From the NCBI GenBank assembly GCA_964406575.1, contig CAYOSH010000014.1:40528-104527 (forward strand): a stretch of DNA of 64,000 nt, read 5' to 3'. Below the pieces are notes generated by a model. It searched no databases. It was not told where the DNA came from and saw only the letters and a list, made by a program, of their open reading frames with translations. Both the position numbers and the translations under genes were made by a program. The DNA is from WTAW01 sp964406575. GTDB lineage: Bacteria; Acidobacteriota; Aminicenantia; Aminicenantales; Aminicenantaceae. Of this stretch, positions 35,559 to 45,397 are shown piece by piece; positions within the stretch are counted from its first letter, which is position 1; the number at the start of each line of letters is the position of its first letter.

Positions 35559-37730
35559 TTGTTGCTGAAAACAAAAAAATATTTGTATAAATTCCTTATT
35601 TTCGCTGGAGTGTTTTTCTTATCACGTCCAATCGTAGCCCAGCAAGATAATCCCGCACGCTCTGAAAAATACAAAAAATGGATCAAAGAAGAAGTCGTCT
35701 ACATCATCACCCCTAAAGAAAGAGCGGTTTTCAATAAACTGGAGACCGATAAAGAAAGAGATATGTTCATCGAAGAATTCTGGCGACACCGGGATCCGAC
35801 GCCTGGCACACCCAGAAATGAGGTTAAAGAGGAACACTACAGGAGAATAGACTACGCCAATGAACACTTTGGAGGCATCACACCCTTCGAAGGATGGGCA
35901 ACAGACAGAGGAAAGTTTTATATCATGCTGGGAGAACCTGTCTACATAGAAAAATATGTCAATTCCGATGTCACACATCCTATAGAGATCTGGTATTTCC
36001 AGGGAAATCCACAGTTGAAACAACCTCCATTCTTTCGTTTGATGTTCTTCCGAAGAGCAGGAGTAGGCGATTATGAACTCTACAGGCCATTGATCGATGG
36101 ACCGAAAGCGTTGGTTCCTTCAGCCGATATCCAACTGATGAAGGAAGTCGCAGCAACTGAGGGTATGTCTGATCTGGATTCAGAGGGCAGGAATGCCTCT
36201 CCGTCCACAATAGCCGCAACGGATAAAAATTTTAGCTATGTCATAGACAAACGAGATAGAACGGCCGCCAATATATTGAGAGAGCAGATGCAGTTTGAAA
36301 TCGCGGAGGCGGCGTGGTCCTCATTCCCTGGAAGGGGAAACCCTGCAGATGCCCTCCCATCAAATGTTCTTTTGGAGGAAATCGAATCCTATCCCTACAA
36401 AAAAGTCAGCGATGAATACGCCCTGGAGTTCTTAGAGACTAGAGAGACCGTGGATGTCAGTTATTCCGTCAATTACATCAATAATCTATCAGAGGTGAAT
36501 ATCATCCAAGATAAATCAGGAATGTTCTTTCTCAATTATTCCATAGAACCAGACATACTCTCGGTAGACAGCTTTAACAACAAATACTTCACCAATCTCA
36601 AAGTGACCGCACGTGTGTCCGATTTACAGGGGAAGACGATCTACCAGCACTCCAGAGACTTTCCAATCGAGCTAGAAAAAAAACAATTGGAAAATATAAG
36701 CCAAAGACCTTTCAACCTTCATGATTTCTTCCCACTCAATCCGGGAAATTATAAGTTGGATATCCTGTTTGAAAACACCGTCACAAAAGAATTCACCAGC
36801 ATCGAAAAATCCATATATGTGCCTGCGACCTCGATTCTCATGATGAGCCCGATCATCCTTTCCAATAAAGTGGTCCAAGATCCAACCTTCCCCGAACAGG
36901 GAAAACCTTTTCAAGTGGAGGGACTTCAGATCTATCCTTCCCTGCAGAGAAAATTTCATCAAAAGGGCAAAATGTCCATTTTCTTCCAGGTTTATGGCAT
37001 GAGTCCATCGTTAAAAGAAACGAGTGTCTTTGAAATATCTGTCCTCCGCGAAGGGAGTCCGGTCCACACAGAAGTTTACGCTGTTAGAGAACAGAAAAGT
37101 GATAGATCATTTCTCCTAGAGCTTTCTCTCGATAAATTCAATCCAGGCATGTACCGAGTGGAAATCTCTCTCAAAGATGGCAACGTGACGCTTCTCCCCT
37201 CGAAGACTAAGTCTTTCACCATCACACAAGATCCCATTCCAGATCCGTGGGTTGTGGCTCAAGCCAACCCGCCTGTCGACGATCCCATGTACACTTTTCT
37301 CCTGGGAAATCAACTCATAAATGAAGGAAGATTAGAACAGGCACGTGAGATGTTGGAGAAAGCATACACAGGAAAGCCCGATGAGCTGGATTATGCTCTG
37401 GCTTATGCAAGAACACTCTTGATCTCCGAAGAGTTTCAAGAAGCGAGGCAGATCCTAATGCCCTTTACAGAAAGCCATACACAGAGTTATGCCCTTTACT
37501 ATTATCTTGGTAAATCCTCCCAGGAAGTCGGTGCGTTCGAAGAAGCAATTTCTTACTATCATACAGCTCTTAACCTCAAAGGCAACACGGCTGACGTTCT
37601 GAATTCACTCGGCATCTGCTATTACGAGCTTAATGACAGAGAACAGGCACTAAAGGCTTGGGAGAAATCCCTCGAGATCAATCCGGACCAAGATAAAATA
37701 AAAAAACTTATCGAAACTTTCAAAAATTAA
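35559..37730 (+). CDS. Secreted GWxTD-domain protein with C-terminal TPR repeats
   Basis: This protein of about 723 residues has a signal peptide (LLKTKKYLYKFLIFAGVFFL, cleavage near VAQ). The GWxTD domain lies at about residues 35-190, with the name-giving motif at G112 (GWATDRGKFYIMLGEP) and the preceding FWRHRDPTPGTPRNE. A long beta-rich middle follows, then TPR units at about 590-715 (for example ALYYYLGKSSQEVGAFEEAI). GWxTD proteins are common in Acidobacteriota and Bacteroidota relatives; their function is unknown. The start is TTG 35559, six bases after GAGGAGGG; no ATG is better placed. It forms a single-gene unit. Confidence 0.88.
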   Translation: MLLKTKKYLYKFLIFAGVFFLSRPIVAQQDNPARSEKYKKWIKEEVVYIITPKERAVFNKLETDKERDMFIEEFWRHRDPTPGTPRNEVKEEHYRRIDYANEHFGGITPFEGWATDRGKFYIMLGEPVYIEKYVNSDVTHPIEIWYFQGNPQLKQPPFFRLMFFRRAGVGDYELYRPLIDGPKALVPSADIQLMKEVAATEGMSDLDSEGRNASPSTIAATDKNFSYVIDKRDRTAANILREQMQFEIAEAAWSSFPGRGNPADALPSNVLLEEIESYPYKKVSDEYALEFLETRETVDVSYSVNYINNLSEVNIIQDKSGMFFLNYSIEPDILSVDSFNNKYFTNLKVTARVSDLQGKTIYQHSRDFPIELEKKQLENISQRPFNLHDFFPLNPGNYKLDILFENTVTKEFTSIEKSIYVPATSILMMSPIILSNKVVQDPTFPEQGKPFQVEGLQIYPSLQRKFHQKGKMSIFFQVYGMSPSLKETSVFEISVLREGSPVHTEVYAVREQKSDRSFLLELSLDKFNPGMYRVEISLKDGNVTLLPSKTKSFTITQDPIPDPWVVAQANPPVDDPMYTFLLGNQLINEGRLEQAREMLEKAYTGKPDELDYALAYARTLLISEEFQEARQILMPFTESHTQSYALYYYLGKSSQEVGAFEEAISYYHTALNLKGNTADVLNSLGICYYELNDREQALKAWEKSLEINPDQDKIKKLIETFKN

Positions 37731-37900
37731 CACCTCACTGAGAACCTGCAAGCGGCCCAGATTTTCGTAAAAAGCGAGACTCAGGAATTGAAGAGTTATT
37801 TCAGAAATTCTAAAATTTTTGTGTTTCTGTGGTCTTTGTAAAACCGGTCAAACTCAACAAAATAGTTGCCAATATCACTGGAGACAAGGGCACATACAGG

Positions 37901-38136
37901 ATGGGTGTCAGCGGCTCTTATCTGCTCGTGATAAACGTCATCGTTGTCGTCGCCTTTGTCTTCGCTTTTATGATCTCAGAAAACAAAGGGAAACTCATCT
38001 TAGCCATCATCTAGGCCCTTCTGTTTCTTCTCCCGAAAATATTCCCATCGCCTTCCCTGTACTGGGTCTACTATGCAGCCAAGGTGATCTTTGGTTTGGT
38101 TTGTATATCTTCTTTAAATGGCAATACTCAAGATAA
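37901..38136 (+). pseudogene. Broken gene for a small membrane protein (in-frame TAG, then frame change)
   Basis: From ATG 37901 the frame encodes a hydrophobic helix (SYLLVINVIVVVAFVFAFM), then SENKGKLILAII and a TAG at 38012. The same frame then continues as ALLFLLPKIFPSPSLYWVYY and AAKVIFGLVC, which is clearly protein-like. A one-base shift near 38110 gives the plausible ending YIFFKWQYSR and a stop at 38134. TAG could come from TGG (Trp). The product would have two or three membrane helices; I do not recognise the family. An open frame from GTG 37829 also leads into it. The rest of the 867-base gap 37731-38597 holds a promoter-like site, an R-end match at 38136-38159 and repeat copy 3. 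Confidence 0.55.
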
Positions 38137-38214
38137 ATTATTCATAATAACTGCCGACATTCTTGAGATGATTAGCTAGGCTTTACGATAAAAAGTGGGG
38201 GAGAAAGTATGGTG

Positions 38215-38242
38215 TTGACCTAAGAAAAATTAGGATTATAAT
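38215..38242 (+). promoter_or_regulatory. Sigma-70 type promoter upstream of the DUF1015 gene
   Basis: TTGACC (38215-38220) and TATAAT (38237-38242) are 16 bases apart. The transcript would carry a leader of about 350 bases that includes repeat copy 3 before the DUF1015 gene. A separate short RNA is the alternative. Confidence 0.5.
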
Positions 38243-38384
38243 GTATGGATTACACGACGTGGATGATTCGAGAGTGGAATGGAAGGCTGGATCTGCGCCT
38301 GAAAGTTAAAGCTGTCAATTAGGAATAGAAAGGATATCGAAAACGGAATTGTCCAGGTGATTTACTGGAAGAATATGCAACTAA

Positions 38385-38579
38385 CCTGGATTATTTACGA
38401 GTCGAGGTTGCTGTAGCGGCAAGGCAGTGGCCCACGATGCTGTAGTGAACTACCGCGAGTGAGCTGCAACGATATCGATGCAGTGAGATCGGCTCGCCCG
38501 AAGGGTAAAAGATGCTGACAATTAGATATGGAGTGTTTTTGAATATATATGTGTCAGCAGCTTTTATTAATAATTCAGG
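38385..38579. repeat. Dispersed intergenic repeat R, copy 3 (195 bp, inverted orientation)
   Basis: It runs from CCTGGATTATT to AATAATTCAGG, so its ends are inverted repeats. Read on the minus strand it aligns with copy 2 through TTTTACCCTTCGGGCG and through the hairpin GTAGT-TC-ACTAC. AACTAA occurs immediately before the left end and two bases after the right end, a possible short target duplication. It ends 18 bases before the DUF1015 start. Confidence 0.75.
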
Positions 38580-38597
38580 ATAACTAAGGAGTTTAAG

Positions 38598-39845
38598 ATG
38601 GCCATACTCAGAAAATTCAGGGCTTGGCGTCCAAAACAAGGACTCGAAACTTTAGTTGCTTCCTATCCCTACGATGTTTTATCGAGCGAGGAAGCCAGGG
38701 AGCTTGCCAAAGGGAATCCCTATTCATTTCTTCATGTTGTGAAGCCGGAGATCGATCTTCCTGCCGGAACGGATCTTTATTCTCAGCCTGTTTATGATCA
38801 GGCCAAAGAAAGCTTCGAAAAATTCATCGAAGACGGGATCCTGATCCAGGAAGAAAGCCCTAAACTCTACATCTACCGCCAGACCATGAAAGGTCGGGAA
38901 CAGTACGGGATCGTCGGTTGCGTATCCGTACAGGATTATGACGCCGACATCATTAAGAAACACGAGCACACACGGCATTCCAAGGAACAGGATAGGATCA
39001 AACACGTGGATATCACCAATGCAAACGCAGGCCCGATCTTTCTGACTTACAAAGCCCGAGAGCGGATCAACACGCTTGTGGACAAAGCAGTGAAGGATAC
39101 ACCGATGTATGATTTTATCGCATCCGATGGAATCGGACACACGGTGTGGATCATAAAGGATGCCAGAATTTCAGATGCAATCATCAAAGAATTCAGCAAG
39201 GTCGATTTCCTCTATGTGGCTGACGGCCATCACAGGTCAGCATCCGCAGCCAGAGTCGCAAACATGAGAGAGGAGGCCAACCCTTCTCACACGGGGGATG
39301 AGGAATACAACTTTTTCCTGGCTGTTCTCTTTCCCGACGAGCAGCTCCAGATCCTCGATTACAACCGTGTTGTCAAACACTTAAACGACCACACAGAAGA
39401 GGAGTTGTTCCATGCTCTTGAAGAGATTTTTACCATCAAGAAAATCGGAAATGAACCATACAAACCCAAAAAAAAGGGAGAAATCGGCATGTATCTCAAT
39501 AACTCATGGTACAAATTAACGATCAGACCCGAAATCGTCGATCATGATGATCCCGTAGGAAGTTTGGACATTTCGGTTCTTCAAAGCAAGATCTTGGGTC
39601 CTTTTTTCGGAATTAAGGATCCCCGATCGAGCGATGATATCGATTTTATCGGCGGAATTCGAGGAGTCAAAGAGCTCGTCAGGCTGGTGGATACCGGAAA
39701 ATTCAAGGTGGCCTTTGCCATGTATCCGGTTTCTATACGAGAGCTCATGAACATTGCCGATGCAGGAAAAGTCATGCCACCCAAATCTACATGGTTCGAG
39801 CCGAAACTGAGGAGCGGCCTTCTTATCCATTCCCTCGATGGTTGA
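38598..39845 (+). CDS. DUF1015 family protein
   Basis: This 415-residue cytoplasmic protein belongs to the DUF1015 family. Conserved parts are the N-terminal RAWRPKQGLETLVASYPYDVLS, the NPYSFLHVVKPEIDLP segment, KKHEHTRHSKEQDRIKH and LYVADGHHRSASAARVANM. The last is a DGHHR motif like those of ParB/sulfiredoxin-fold proteins. Relatives in that fold include serine kinases, so a kinase or nucleotidase activity is possible but unproven. AAGGAG lies six bases before ATG 38598. DUF1015 genes often stand near serine or amino acid metabolism genes; here glnS follows after about 200 bases and serC lies 8 kb away. Confidence 0.85.
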   Translation: MAILRKFRAWRPKQGLETLVASYPYDVLSSEEARELAKGNPYSFLHVVKPEIDLPAGTDLYSQPVYDQAKESFEKFIEDGILIQEESPKLYIYRQTMKGREQYGIVGCVSVQDYDADIIKKHEHTRHSKEQDRIKHVDITNANAGPIFLTYKARERINTLVDKAVKDTPMYDFIASDGIGHTVWIIKDARISDAIIKEFSKVDFLYVADGHHRSASAARVANMREEANPSHTGDEEYNFFLAVLFPDEQLQILDYNRVVKHLNDHTEEELFHALEEIFTIKKIGNEPYKPKKKGEIGMYLNNSWYKLTIRPEIVDHDDPVGSLDISVLQSKILGPFFGIKDPRSSDDIDFIGGIRGVKELVRLVDTGKFKVAFAMYPVSIRELMNIADAGKVMPPKSTWFEPKLRSGLLIHSLDG

Positions 39846-40047
39846 GGATTAACGGTTATTTTTACAACACAATCTCATCGCATAATAACATAATGAGCAT
39901 CACATCCGTCACAGATTCGAAAAAGCTATAGAAATTTCTTACGACTTGATAAAATCCCAGAATTGTTTATTATTTTAGAGTGCAACCGCGCCAGATAAGA
40001 GTATGGCTAATCCAGCTACAAATATGTATTGAGGAAAACGTAAATAG

Positions 40048-41757
40048 ATGACAGAAAAAAACTTGAAAGAGGCGGCTCCTTCTTTAGATTTCATCAGGAC
40101 GATCATCGAAGAAGATATAAAGAATAACAAGAATGATGGACGTGTCCAGACCCGCTTCCCTCCCGAACCCAACGGCTATTTGCACATCGGTCATGCCAAA
40201 TCTATCTGTCTGAATTTCGGCTTGGCTAAAGAATATAACGGTCTCTGCAACCTGAGGTTCGACGATACCAACCCAGTAAAAGAGGAATTGGAATATGTGG
40301 AGTCCATCAAAGAAGATATCCGCTGGCTGGGATTTGATTGGGAAGATCGAGAGTATTATGCCTCGGACTACTTCGAAAAGCTCTTTGAATACGCCATCCA
40401 ATTGATCAAAGCGGGCAAAGCTTATGTTGATGATCTCAGTGCAGATGAAATTAGGGAATACCGAGGCACTCTGACTGATCCGGGCAAGGAGAGTCCCTTT
40501 CGCAACAGATCCATCGAAGAAAACCTCGACCTGTTCGCACGCATGCGCTCGGGTGAATTTCCGGACGGCACACGAACCCTTCGCGCCAAAATCGATATGG
40601 CTTCTGGAAATTTGAACATGAGAGACCCGGTAATGTACCGCATCCTGCACGCGCATCACCACAGGACCGGAGACACCTGGTGCATTTATGCCACGTACGA
40701 TTGGGCTCACGGACAATCGGACTCCATCGAGCGTATCACACATTCTATATGTACTCTGGAATTTGAAGATCATCGCCCCCTCTATAACTGGTTCATCGAG
40801 CAGTTGGGAATTTTTCCCTCACGACAAATCGAATTTGCACGACTCAACTTATCCTACACCGTGATGAGCAAACGAATGCTCCTTCAGCTCGTTGAAGAGG
40901 GGTATGTCTCCGGATGGGATGATCCGCGTATGCCGACAATCTCAGGAATGCGGCGGCGCGGCTTCACACCAGAGGCCATCCGTGACTTCTGTGACCGGAT
41001 CGGGCTTGCTAAAAGGGAAAGCACGGTGGATATCGCTCTTCTGGAACACTGCCTCCGTGAAGACCTCAACAGAAGGGCTCAGCGTGTTATGGCTGTTCTG
41101 CGACCCATCCGGCTGATCATCGATAATTATCCTGAAGATAAAGTCGAAATATTGGATGCCGTGAATAATCCTGAAGATGAGAGCATGGGAATACGGAAAG
41201 TTCCTTTCTCTCGGTTCCTCTATATCGAGAGAGAGGACTTTCGAGAGGATCCTCCCAGCAAATTTTTTCGGTTAGCCCCAGATCGAGAGGTCCGGTTGAA
41301 ACATGCCTATTATGTGACTTGCAAAAAGGTGATCAAAGACGAAAAGACCGGAAACATCGTGGAAATTCATTGCACGTACGACCCAGAAACAAGAGGGGGA
41401 TGGTCGAAAGACGAGCGCAGAGTCAAGGGAACACTTCACTGGGTTTCTGCCGATCATGCGATCGATGCGGAAGTCCGCCTCTACGATCATCTCTTCACTG
41501 TCGAAAATCCTATGGATGCAGTTGAAGGCACAAGTTTCAAAGATTATTTAAATCCTGAATCGCTCAAGACCTTGACATCGTGTAAGCTTGAGCCAAGCTT
41601 GGCGGATGCGGCACCTAGGGATCGATTTCAGTTCTTAAGACAGGGCTACTTTTGTGTGGACCCTGACTCTAAAAAAGGACATCTTGTGTTCAACCGGACG
41701 GTTTCACTGAGAGACACCTGGGCGAAAATTGAAAAAACGTTAAAGCCAAACAGATAA
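40048..41757 (+). CDS. glnS: Glutaminyl-tRNA synthetase
   Basis: GlnRS charges tRNA-Gln directly with glutamine. The 569-residue class I enzyme has the HIGH motif in RFPPEPNGYLHIGHAKSICLN (shown in part: PNGYLHIGHAKS), the Gln-specific region RFDDTNPVKEELEYVESIKED and the second signature VMSKRMLLQLVEEG. Two C-terminal anticodon-binding beta-barrels follow (KVPFSRFLYIEREDF, GTLHWVSADHAIDAEVRLYD). Length is normal. A bacterium with GlnRS need not use the GatCAB route for glutamine; bacterial glnS genes were acquired from eukaryotes long ago, as is known for the family. Confidence 0.96.
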   Translation: MTEKNLKEAAPSLDFIRTIIEEDIKNNKNDGRVQTRFPPEPNGYLHIGHAKSICLNFGLAKEYNGLCNLRFDDTNPVKEELEYVESIKEDIRWLGFDWEDREYYASDYFEKLFEYAIQLIKAGKAYVDDLSADEIREYRGTLTDPGKESPFRNRSIEENLDLFARMRSGEFPDGTRTLRAKIDMASGNLNMRDPVMYRILHAHHHRTGDTWCIYATYDWAHGQSDSIERITHSICTLEFEDHRPLYNWFIEQLGIFPSRQIEFARLNLSYTVMSKRMLLQLVEEGYVSGWDDPRMPTISGMRRRGFTPEAIRDFCDRIGLAKRESTVDIALLEHCLREDLNRRAQRVMAVLRPIRLIIDNYPEDKVEILDAVNNPEDESMGIRKVPFSRFLYIEREDFREDPPSKFFRLAPDREVRLKHAYYVTCKKVIKDEKTGNIVEIHCTYDPETRGGWSKDERRVKGTLHWVSADHAIDAEVRLYDHLFTVENPMDAVEGTSFKDYLNPESLKTLTSCKLEPSLADAAPRDRFQFLRQGYFCVDPDSKKGHLVFNRTVSLRDTWAKIEKTLKPNR

Positions 41758-41825
41758 GCTGTTCCTAAGGCTGCCGCTTAAATCAGGAAAAGCTGGGAAA
41801 GAAAGAATATGTCCTATTGGTTATC

Positions 41826-42383
41826 TTAAACCGTTATAGCTTTTAAAATCTCTGTGTCGAGAGAATTTCTATTCTCTAATGTCAGCTCAAACATCAGTAT
41901 GTCGGTCCTGTTCTTGATCTCTGCAATAAGCCCTCCACCCGTACGGGCAATCGTGGCGATCACTGTAATATCTGAATCCAGAATCTCTCGCATAAATGTG
42001 GTGAATTTTTCCGAGTAGCACTCCATTTTACCGATCTCATCGACCACGACAAGATCCGCTTTTGAACCCAGGAGATCCGCCGTCATAAGGAATTCCTCAA
42101 AACCTTTGATGTCCACACCGTATTTTCCAACCCGATAAGGGCTTTTCATCCTGATGTGAGAGAGGACCCTTCGTTTTCCCTTCAAATCGACCAAATAAAA
42201 ACCCTTCCGGAATCGGCCCTCCCGAATCTCTTCTGTGGTAAATCCCGCGATGTTCAAATGCTTCAGGGCGACCAGGAGTTTTTGAACGAGCGTGGTCTTC
42301 CCCACTCCAGGGATTCCAGTGATCAATACATTCTTAGTGTTGGAACGCTTGATAGTGGCTCTTCTGTATTGGTTATGATACAT
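41826..42383 (-). CDS. Nucleoside-triphosphatase, THEP1 family
   Basis: This 185-residue P-loop protein has Walker A GIPGVGKTTLVQKL, the THEP1 region IAGFTTEEIREGRFRKGFYLVDL, and Walker B LVVVDEIGKMECYSEKF. Family members hydrolyse NTPs slowly in vitro; the archaeal and bacterial forms are sometimes linked to tRNA or nucleotide metabolism, but the role is unknown. The start at 42383 is the only Met before the P-loop and adds a basic lead of about 16 residues. It is convergent with glnS and divergent from the ADP-ribosylglycohydrolase gene. Confidence 0.88.
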   Translation of the reverse strand: MYHNQYRRATIKRSNTKNVLITGIPGVGKTTLVQKLLVALKHLNIAGFTTEEIREGRFRKGFYLVDLKGKRRVLSHIRMKSPYRVGKYGVDIKGFEEFLMTADLLGSKADLVVVDEIGKMECYSEKFTTFMREILDSDITVIATIARTGGGLIAEIKNRTDILMFELTLENRNSLDTEILKAITV

Positions 42384-42553
42384 CCTTTATTCTTTTCCTG
42401 TTTTTTTATTCTATATTGGCGCCCGAAGCAAGTCCATTCTATAATAGAAGATAGGGAGACTCATTCAAGCAGACATTGTAGCAAAGATGAAAACACGCGG
42501 AGACTTGAACTAGATCACAACCAGAACCCCAGAAATTACTGCGCAAAACAGCC

Positions 42554-43498
42554 ATGAATACCGACACAAGAGGCAAGTTTTTGGGCTGCTTACTGGGCAG
42601 TGCCCTCGGCGATGCGATCGGCGAGCTCGCCTTTCACAACACCAGTGTGGATCGTCTGAGTCACAAACTTGATTTGGTTAAAGAATTGATCTACACAGAT
42701 GACACAGCAATGACGATCGGGACCGCCGAGTCCCTTTTAGAGAGGGGATGTTTGGATCCAGAACACTTGGGTAAGACGTTCCAAAAAAATTTCCAGCGGG
42801 AGCCCTGGCGCGGCTATGCATCAGGCCCTCCCACGATCTTTGCCTCTGTCGCTCAAGCTGGAATGACATATGTTGAGGCCGCAAAATCCCTGTTTGGAGG
42901 CAGAGGCTCCTTCGGCAATGGTGCGGCCATGAGGGTTGCACCCGTAGGGCTTTTGTACCAGACCTCACCAGACCTTTATGAAAAAGCCAGCCTCTCTGCT
43001 TCGGTCACGCATGCCCATCCTCTGGGCATTGACGGCGCTGCAGTCCAAGCAAAGGCTGTGGCACTAGCAGAGAGCTTAGATCCTTCCGAAGAACTCTCCT
43101 CTGATGAATTTCTCAACAGCCTTATTGATTTTGCCAAAACTCAACAAATGAAGAGCAAACTGTACATGATCCAAAGACTGATCGCAGAAAATGTATCTCC
43201 AATGAGAGCGGCGCAACAGATCGGACGGTCTGTAACAGTCCAAGAATCGCTTCCCTTTTCGATCTATTCTTTTCTTTTGTATGCTCAATCATTCGAAAGC
43301 TGTCTGTTCTGTTCCATCTTGAACGGTGGGGACAGGGATACTCTGGGTGCTATGGCCTGCGCCATATCGGGTGCTTATCTTGGGGTCGAGGCTCTGCCGC
43401 GCTCTTGGCTGAAAAAGCTCGAAAAAAGAGCTTACATCGAAGAATTTGCGCTCAAGCTTGAAGAGATGTACGCTGCAGATTCCAGCCGGATAAAATAA
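42554..43498 (+). CDS. ADP-ribosylglycohydrolase (DraG/ARH) family protein
   Basis: The 314-residue protein has the all-helical ARH fold. Metal-binding motifs are visible: GSALGDAIGELAF at the N-terminus, YTDDTAMTIGTAESLLERG, the GNGAAMRVAPVGLL segment and the C-terminal GGDRDTLGAMACAISGAYLG. The TDDT and GGDRDT motifs bind two magnesium ions. Such enzymes remove ADP-ribose from proteins, DNA or small molecules such as O-acetyl-ADP-ribose. No ADP-ribosyltransferase or DarT-like toxin is nearby, so a general repair or salvage role is inferred. The ribosome site is weak. Confidence 0.9.
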   Translation: MNTDTRGKFLGCLLGSALGDAIGELAFHNTSVDRLSHKLDLVKELIYTDDTAMTIGTAESLLERGCLDPEHLGKTFQKNFQREPWRGYASGPPTIFASVAQAGMTYVEAAKSLFGGRGSFGNGAAMRVAPVGLLYQTSPDLYEKASLSASVTHAHPLGIDGAAVQAKAVALAESLDPSEELSSDEFLNSLIDFAKTQQMKSKLYMIQRLIAENVSPMRAAQQIGRSVTVQESLPFSIYSFLLYAQSFESCLFCSILNGGDRDTLGAMACAISGAYLGVEALPRSWLKKLEKRAYIEEFALKLEEMYAADSSRIK

Positions 43499-43895
43499 AA
43501 ACACATGCTTCTTTAGAACACTTCCCTCAGGATTTTTTTGAGCTCCCCTTAACTATCAGAAGATTAAAACCTCGGTATGTTTAATCTTGCGACAACTTCT
43601 GCATGGTCCGATGGCCAGAATGCATTATATCATCAAAGCCGTTTCAGGCTTTGGAATTTATAAAGCCCTATAATCCCCTCTCAAATACAGAAACATCCTT
43701 ATGGTGATCAATAATCATCGGGTCCCTGGCCTGATTCTCTAGCGTGATCGAAGCTAACCCCTCGGCTTCAATAAAAAGGTTAATTATATCAAGTTAAGAC
43801 TATATCAAATAACGAATCATAATTTAATCGTCCGTTTAGTCGGAGGAATCTCGGGGAAGTTGAAAAAGATTTAAAAATTAAATTTCGTTTTCAGC
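43499..43895. other. 397-base gap, no clear gene
   Basis: No complete gene is visible between the two flanking genes. On the minus strand about 43668-43799 a 40-codon stretch reads IEAEGLASITLENQARDPMI and continues to a TAG at 43670, then stays partly open; it could be a decayed gene end but is too short to identify. Confidence 0.3.
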
Positions 43896-45386
43896 CTATT
43901 GCTTTGATTTTTTATTGATCTCATTCAGCTTTTCGATGGCATTTGTATTTTTGGGATTCATTTCAAGAGCTTTGGCATAGAACTTTATCGCCTTCTCCAG
44001 CTCCCCATTTTCCATATAGGCTTCGGCTATGCTGTCATAACCATTGGCATACTTGGGATACATCTCAATATTCAGCTCAAAAATTGCGATAGCATCTTTG
44101 GGATTTTTCAAGTCTTGAAGAACCATATAACCCACCGTATTGAGCTCCCGGGGCTGAAAAATGTAATCGTGGGGCTGATTGGTTTTGAGATCACGATACT
44201 GCGCGATGGCTGCTTTAAGGCCCTTTTCCTGAATGGTCTTCATAATCACATCCGCGATGGACCTTTTGGGCAGGCCGTAAGGTTTATCGTACAGAATGTT
44301 GATAATCCCATCGCTCATGGCAGCGAGCGGAGCTCCTCCGGTGTTGTTTAAAATCACAACCAGATGTCTCTCTTCGACTAATCGTTGGATCAGTGTGTTG
44401 AATCCGTTTATCCCGCCACCGTGGGCGATCCATTTGACCTTTTCTTTAGACTTGGGAAAAGACTTCTCTCCCACCATCCAGCCATAGGCATAGTATGCAT
44501 CTCCCGCAGAAACATGAGGCTTAAACATGAGCGCTTTCATCTCTGCAGAGAGAAGTTTATCGGTATAAAGAGCCTGATCCCAAATAAAAAAATCCTCCAC
44601 TGTCGAATACAGGGAACCCGCCGCATAAGGCAGAGACATATCCAAGTAGGGCGCGTTGGCATAAGCGCCCCCTCTTTTTTCATAGCCCGCGGCCCGATTG
44701 GAAATGATTGTGGCAGAATGGTCATAACCGGTATTTTTCATCCCCAGCGGATCCAGAATCTTTGCTTTCAAGACATCTTCATATGTCTGCCCGGTGACTT
44801 TTTCAATAATCGCCCCCAATAGAAAATATCCAGAATTGTTGTAGACAAATTTGGACCCAGGCTCAAACTCAAGATCGCCACTGCAGTACGTCTTTATAAA
44901 TTCTTCAACAGGGTAAGGATCACGGCTTATCTCTTCCATAAAGTTGGGCAAACCCGTATAACTGGGAATACCGGATGTGTGGGTCAACAAATGGTGGACT
45001 GTCACTTTGTCTCCGGTGTCCTTTCGGTAGTAGGGTAAATAATCAGAAATCTTGCCCTCCAGGTCGATCTTCTCTTCTTCCACGAGCTGAAGAATGAGCA
45101 TGGATGTGAATTGTTTGGTGATAGAGCCAAGCCTGAATTTTGTATCCGGCCTGTTAGGGATATTCCACTCCATATTAGCCAGGCCATACCCTTTATTAAA
45201 AATGACTTTTCCCTCTTCAGCAACCAGCACAGTGCCGTTAAACTGACCGTAATCAAAATAAAGTTGTATAAGCTCATCGATTTTGCTGGCTTTATCTTGA
45301 GCAAAGGAACTGACCTGAAAAACCAATACTGTTAGAATGAAAATCAAGATCGATATTTTCCGTAAAAACGGTTTTCTCTCTGTCAT
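43896..45386 (-). CDS. Secreted serine hydrolase (class C beta-lactamase family) with C-terminal TPR
   Basis: The 496-residue protein has a signal peptide (KISILIFILTVLVFQVSSFA). Its penicillin-binding fold carries the three catalytic motifs: S88-I-T-K91, Y182-N-N184 and H322-G-G. Residues about 410-490 contain TPR repeats (PKYANGYDSIAEAYMENGEL). Such proteins are usually D-aminopeptidases or esterases rather than antibiotic-degrading enzymes. AAGGAGG stands six bases before ATG 45386. It diverges from the prolyl oligopeptidase gene. The adjacent DUF3471-like protein type often accompanies this family, and one such gene lies 10 kb away at 54553. Confidence 0.9.
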   Translation of the reverse strand: MTERKPFLRKISILIFILTVLVFQVSSFAQDKASKIDELIQLYFDYGQFNGTVLVAEEGKVIFNKGYGLANMEWNIPNRPDTKFRLGSITKQFTSMLILQLVEEEKIDLEGKISDYLPYYRKDTGDKVTVHHLLTHTSGIPSYTGLPNFMEEISRDPYPVEEFIKTYCSGDLEFEPGSKFVYNNSGYFLLGAIIEKVTGQTYEDVLKAKILDPLGMKNTGYDHSATIISNRAAGYEKRGGAYANAPYLDMSLPYAAGSLYSTVEDFFIWDQALYTDKLLSAEMKALMFKPHVSAGDAYYAYGWMVGEKSFPKSKEKVKWIAHGGGINGFNTLIQRLVEERHLVVILNNTGGAPLAAMSDGIINILYDKPYGLPKRSIADVIMKTIQEKGLKAAIAQYRDLKTNQPHDYIFQPRELNTVGYMVLQDLKNPKDAIAIFELNIEMYPKYANGYDSIAEAYMENGELEKAIKFYAKALEMNPKNTNAIEKLNEINKKSKQ

Positions 45387-45397
45387 ATTTTACCTCC

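Noticed and set aside
42554..43498. ADP-ribosylation toxin-antitoxin pair with the THEP1 neighbour
   Set aside because: No transferase or toxin gene is adjacent, the two genes are divergent, and both families have housekeeping members.
43668..43799. A 40-codon protein-like stretch on the minus strand
   Set aside because: Too short to assign and followed by stops; possibly a relic, but I cannot name a family.
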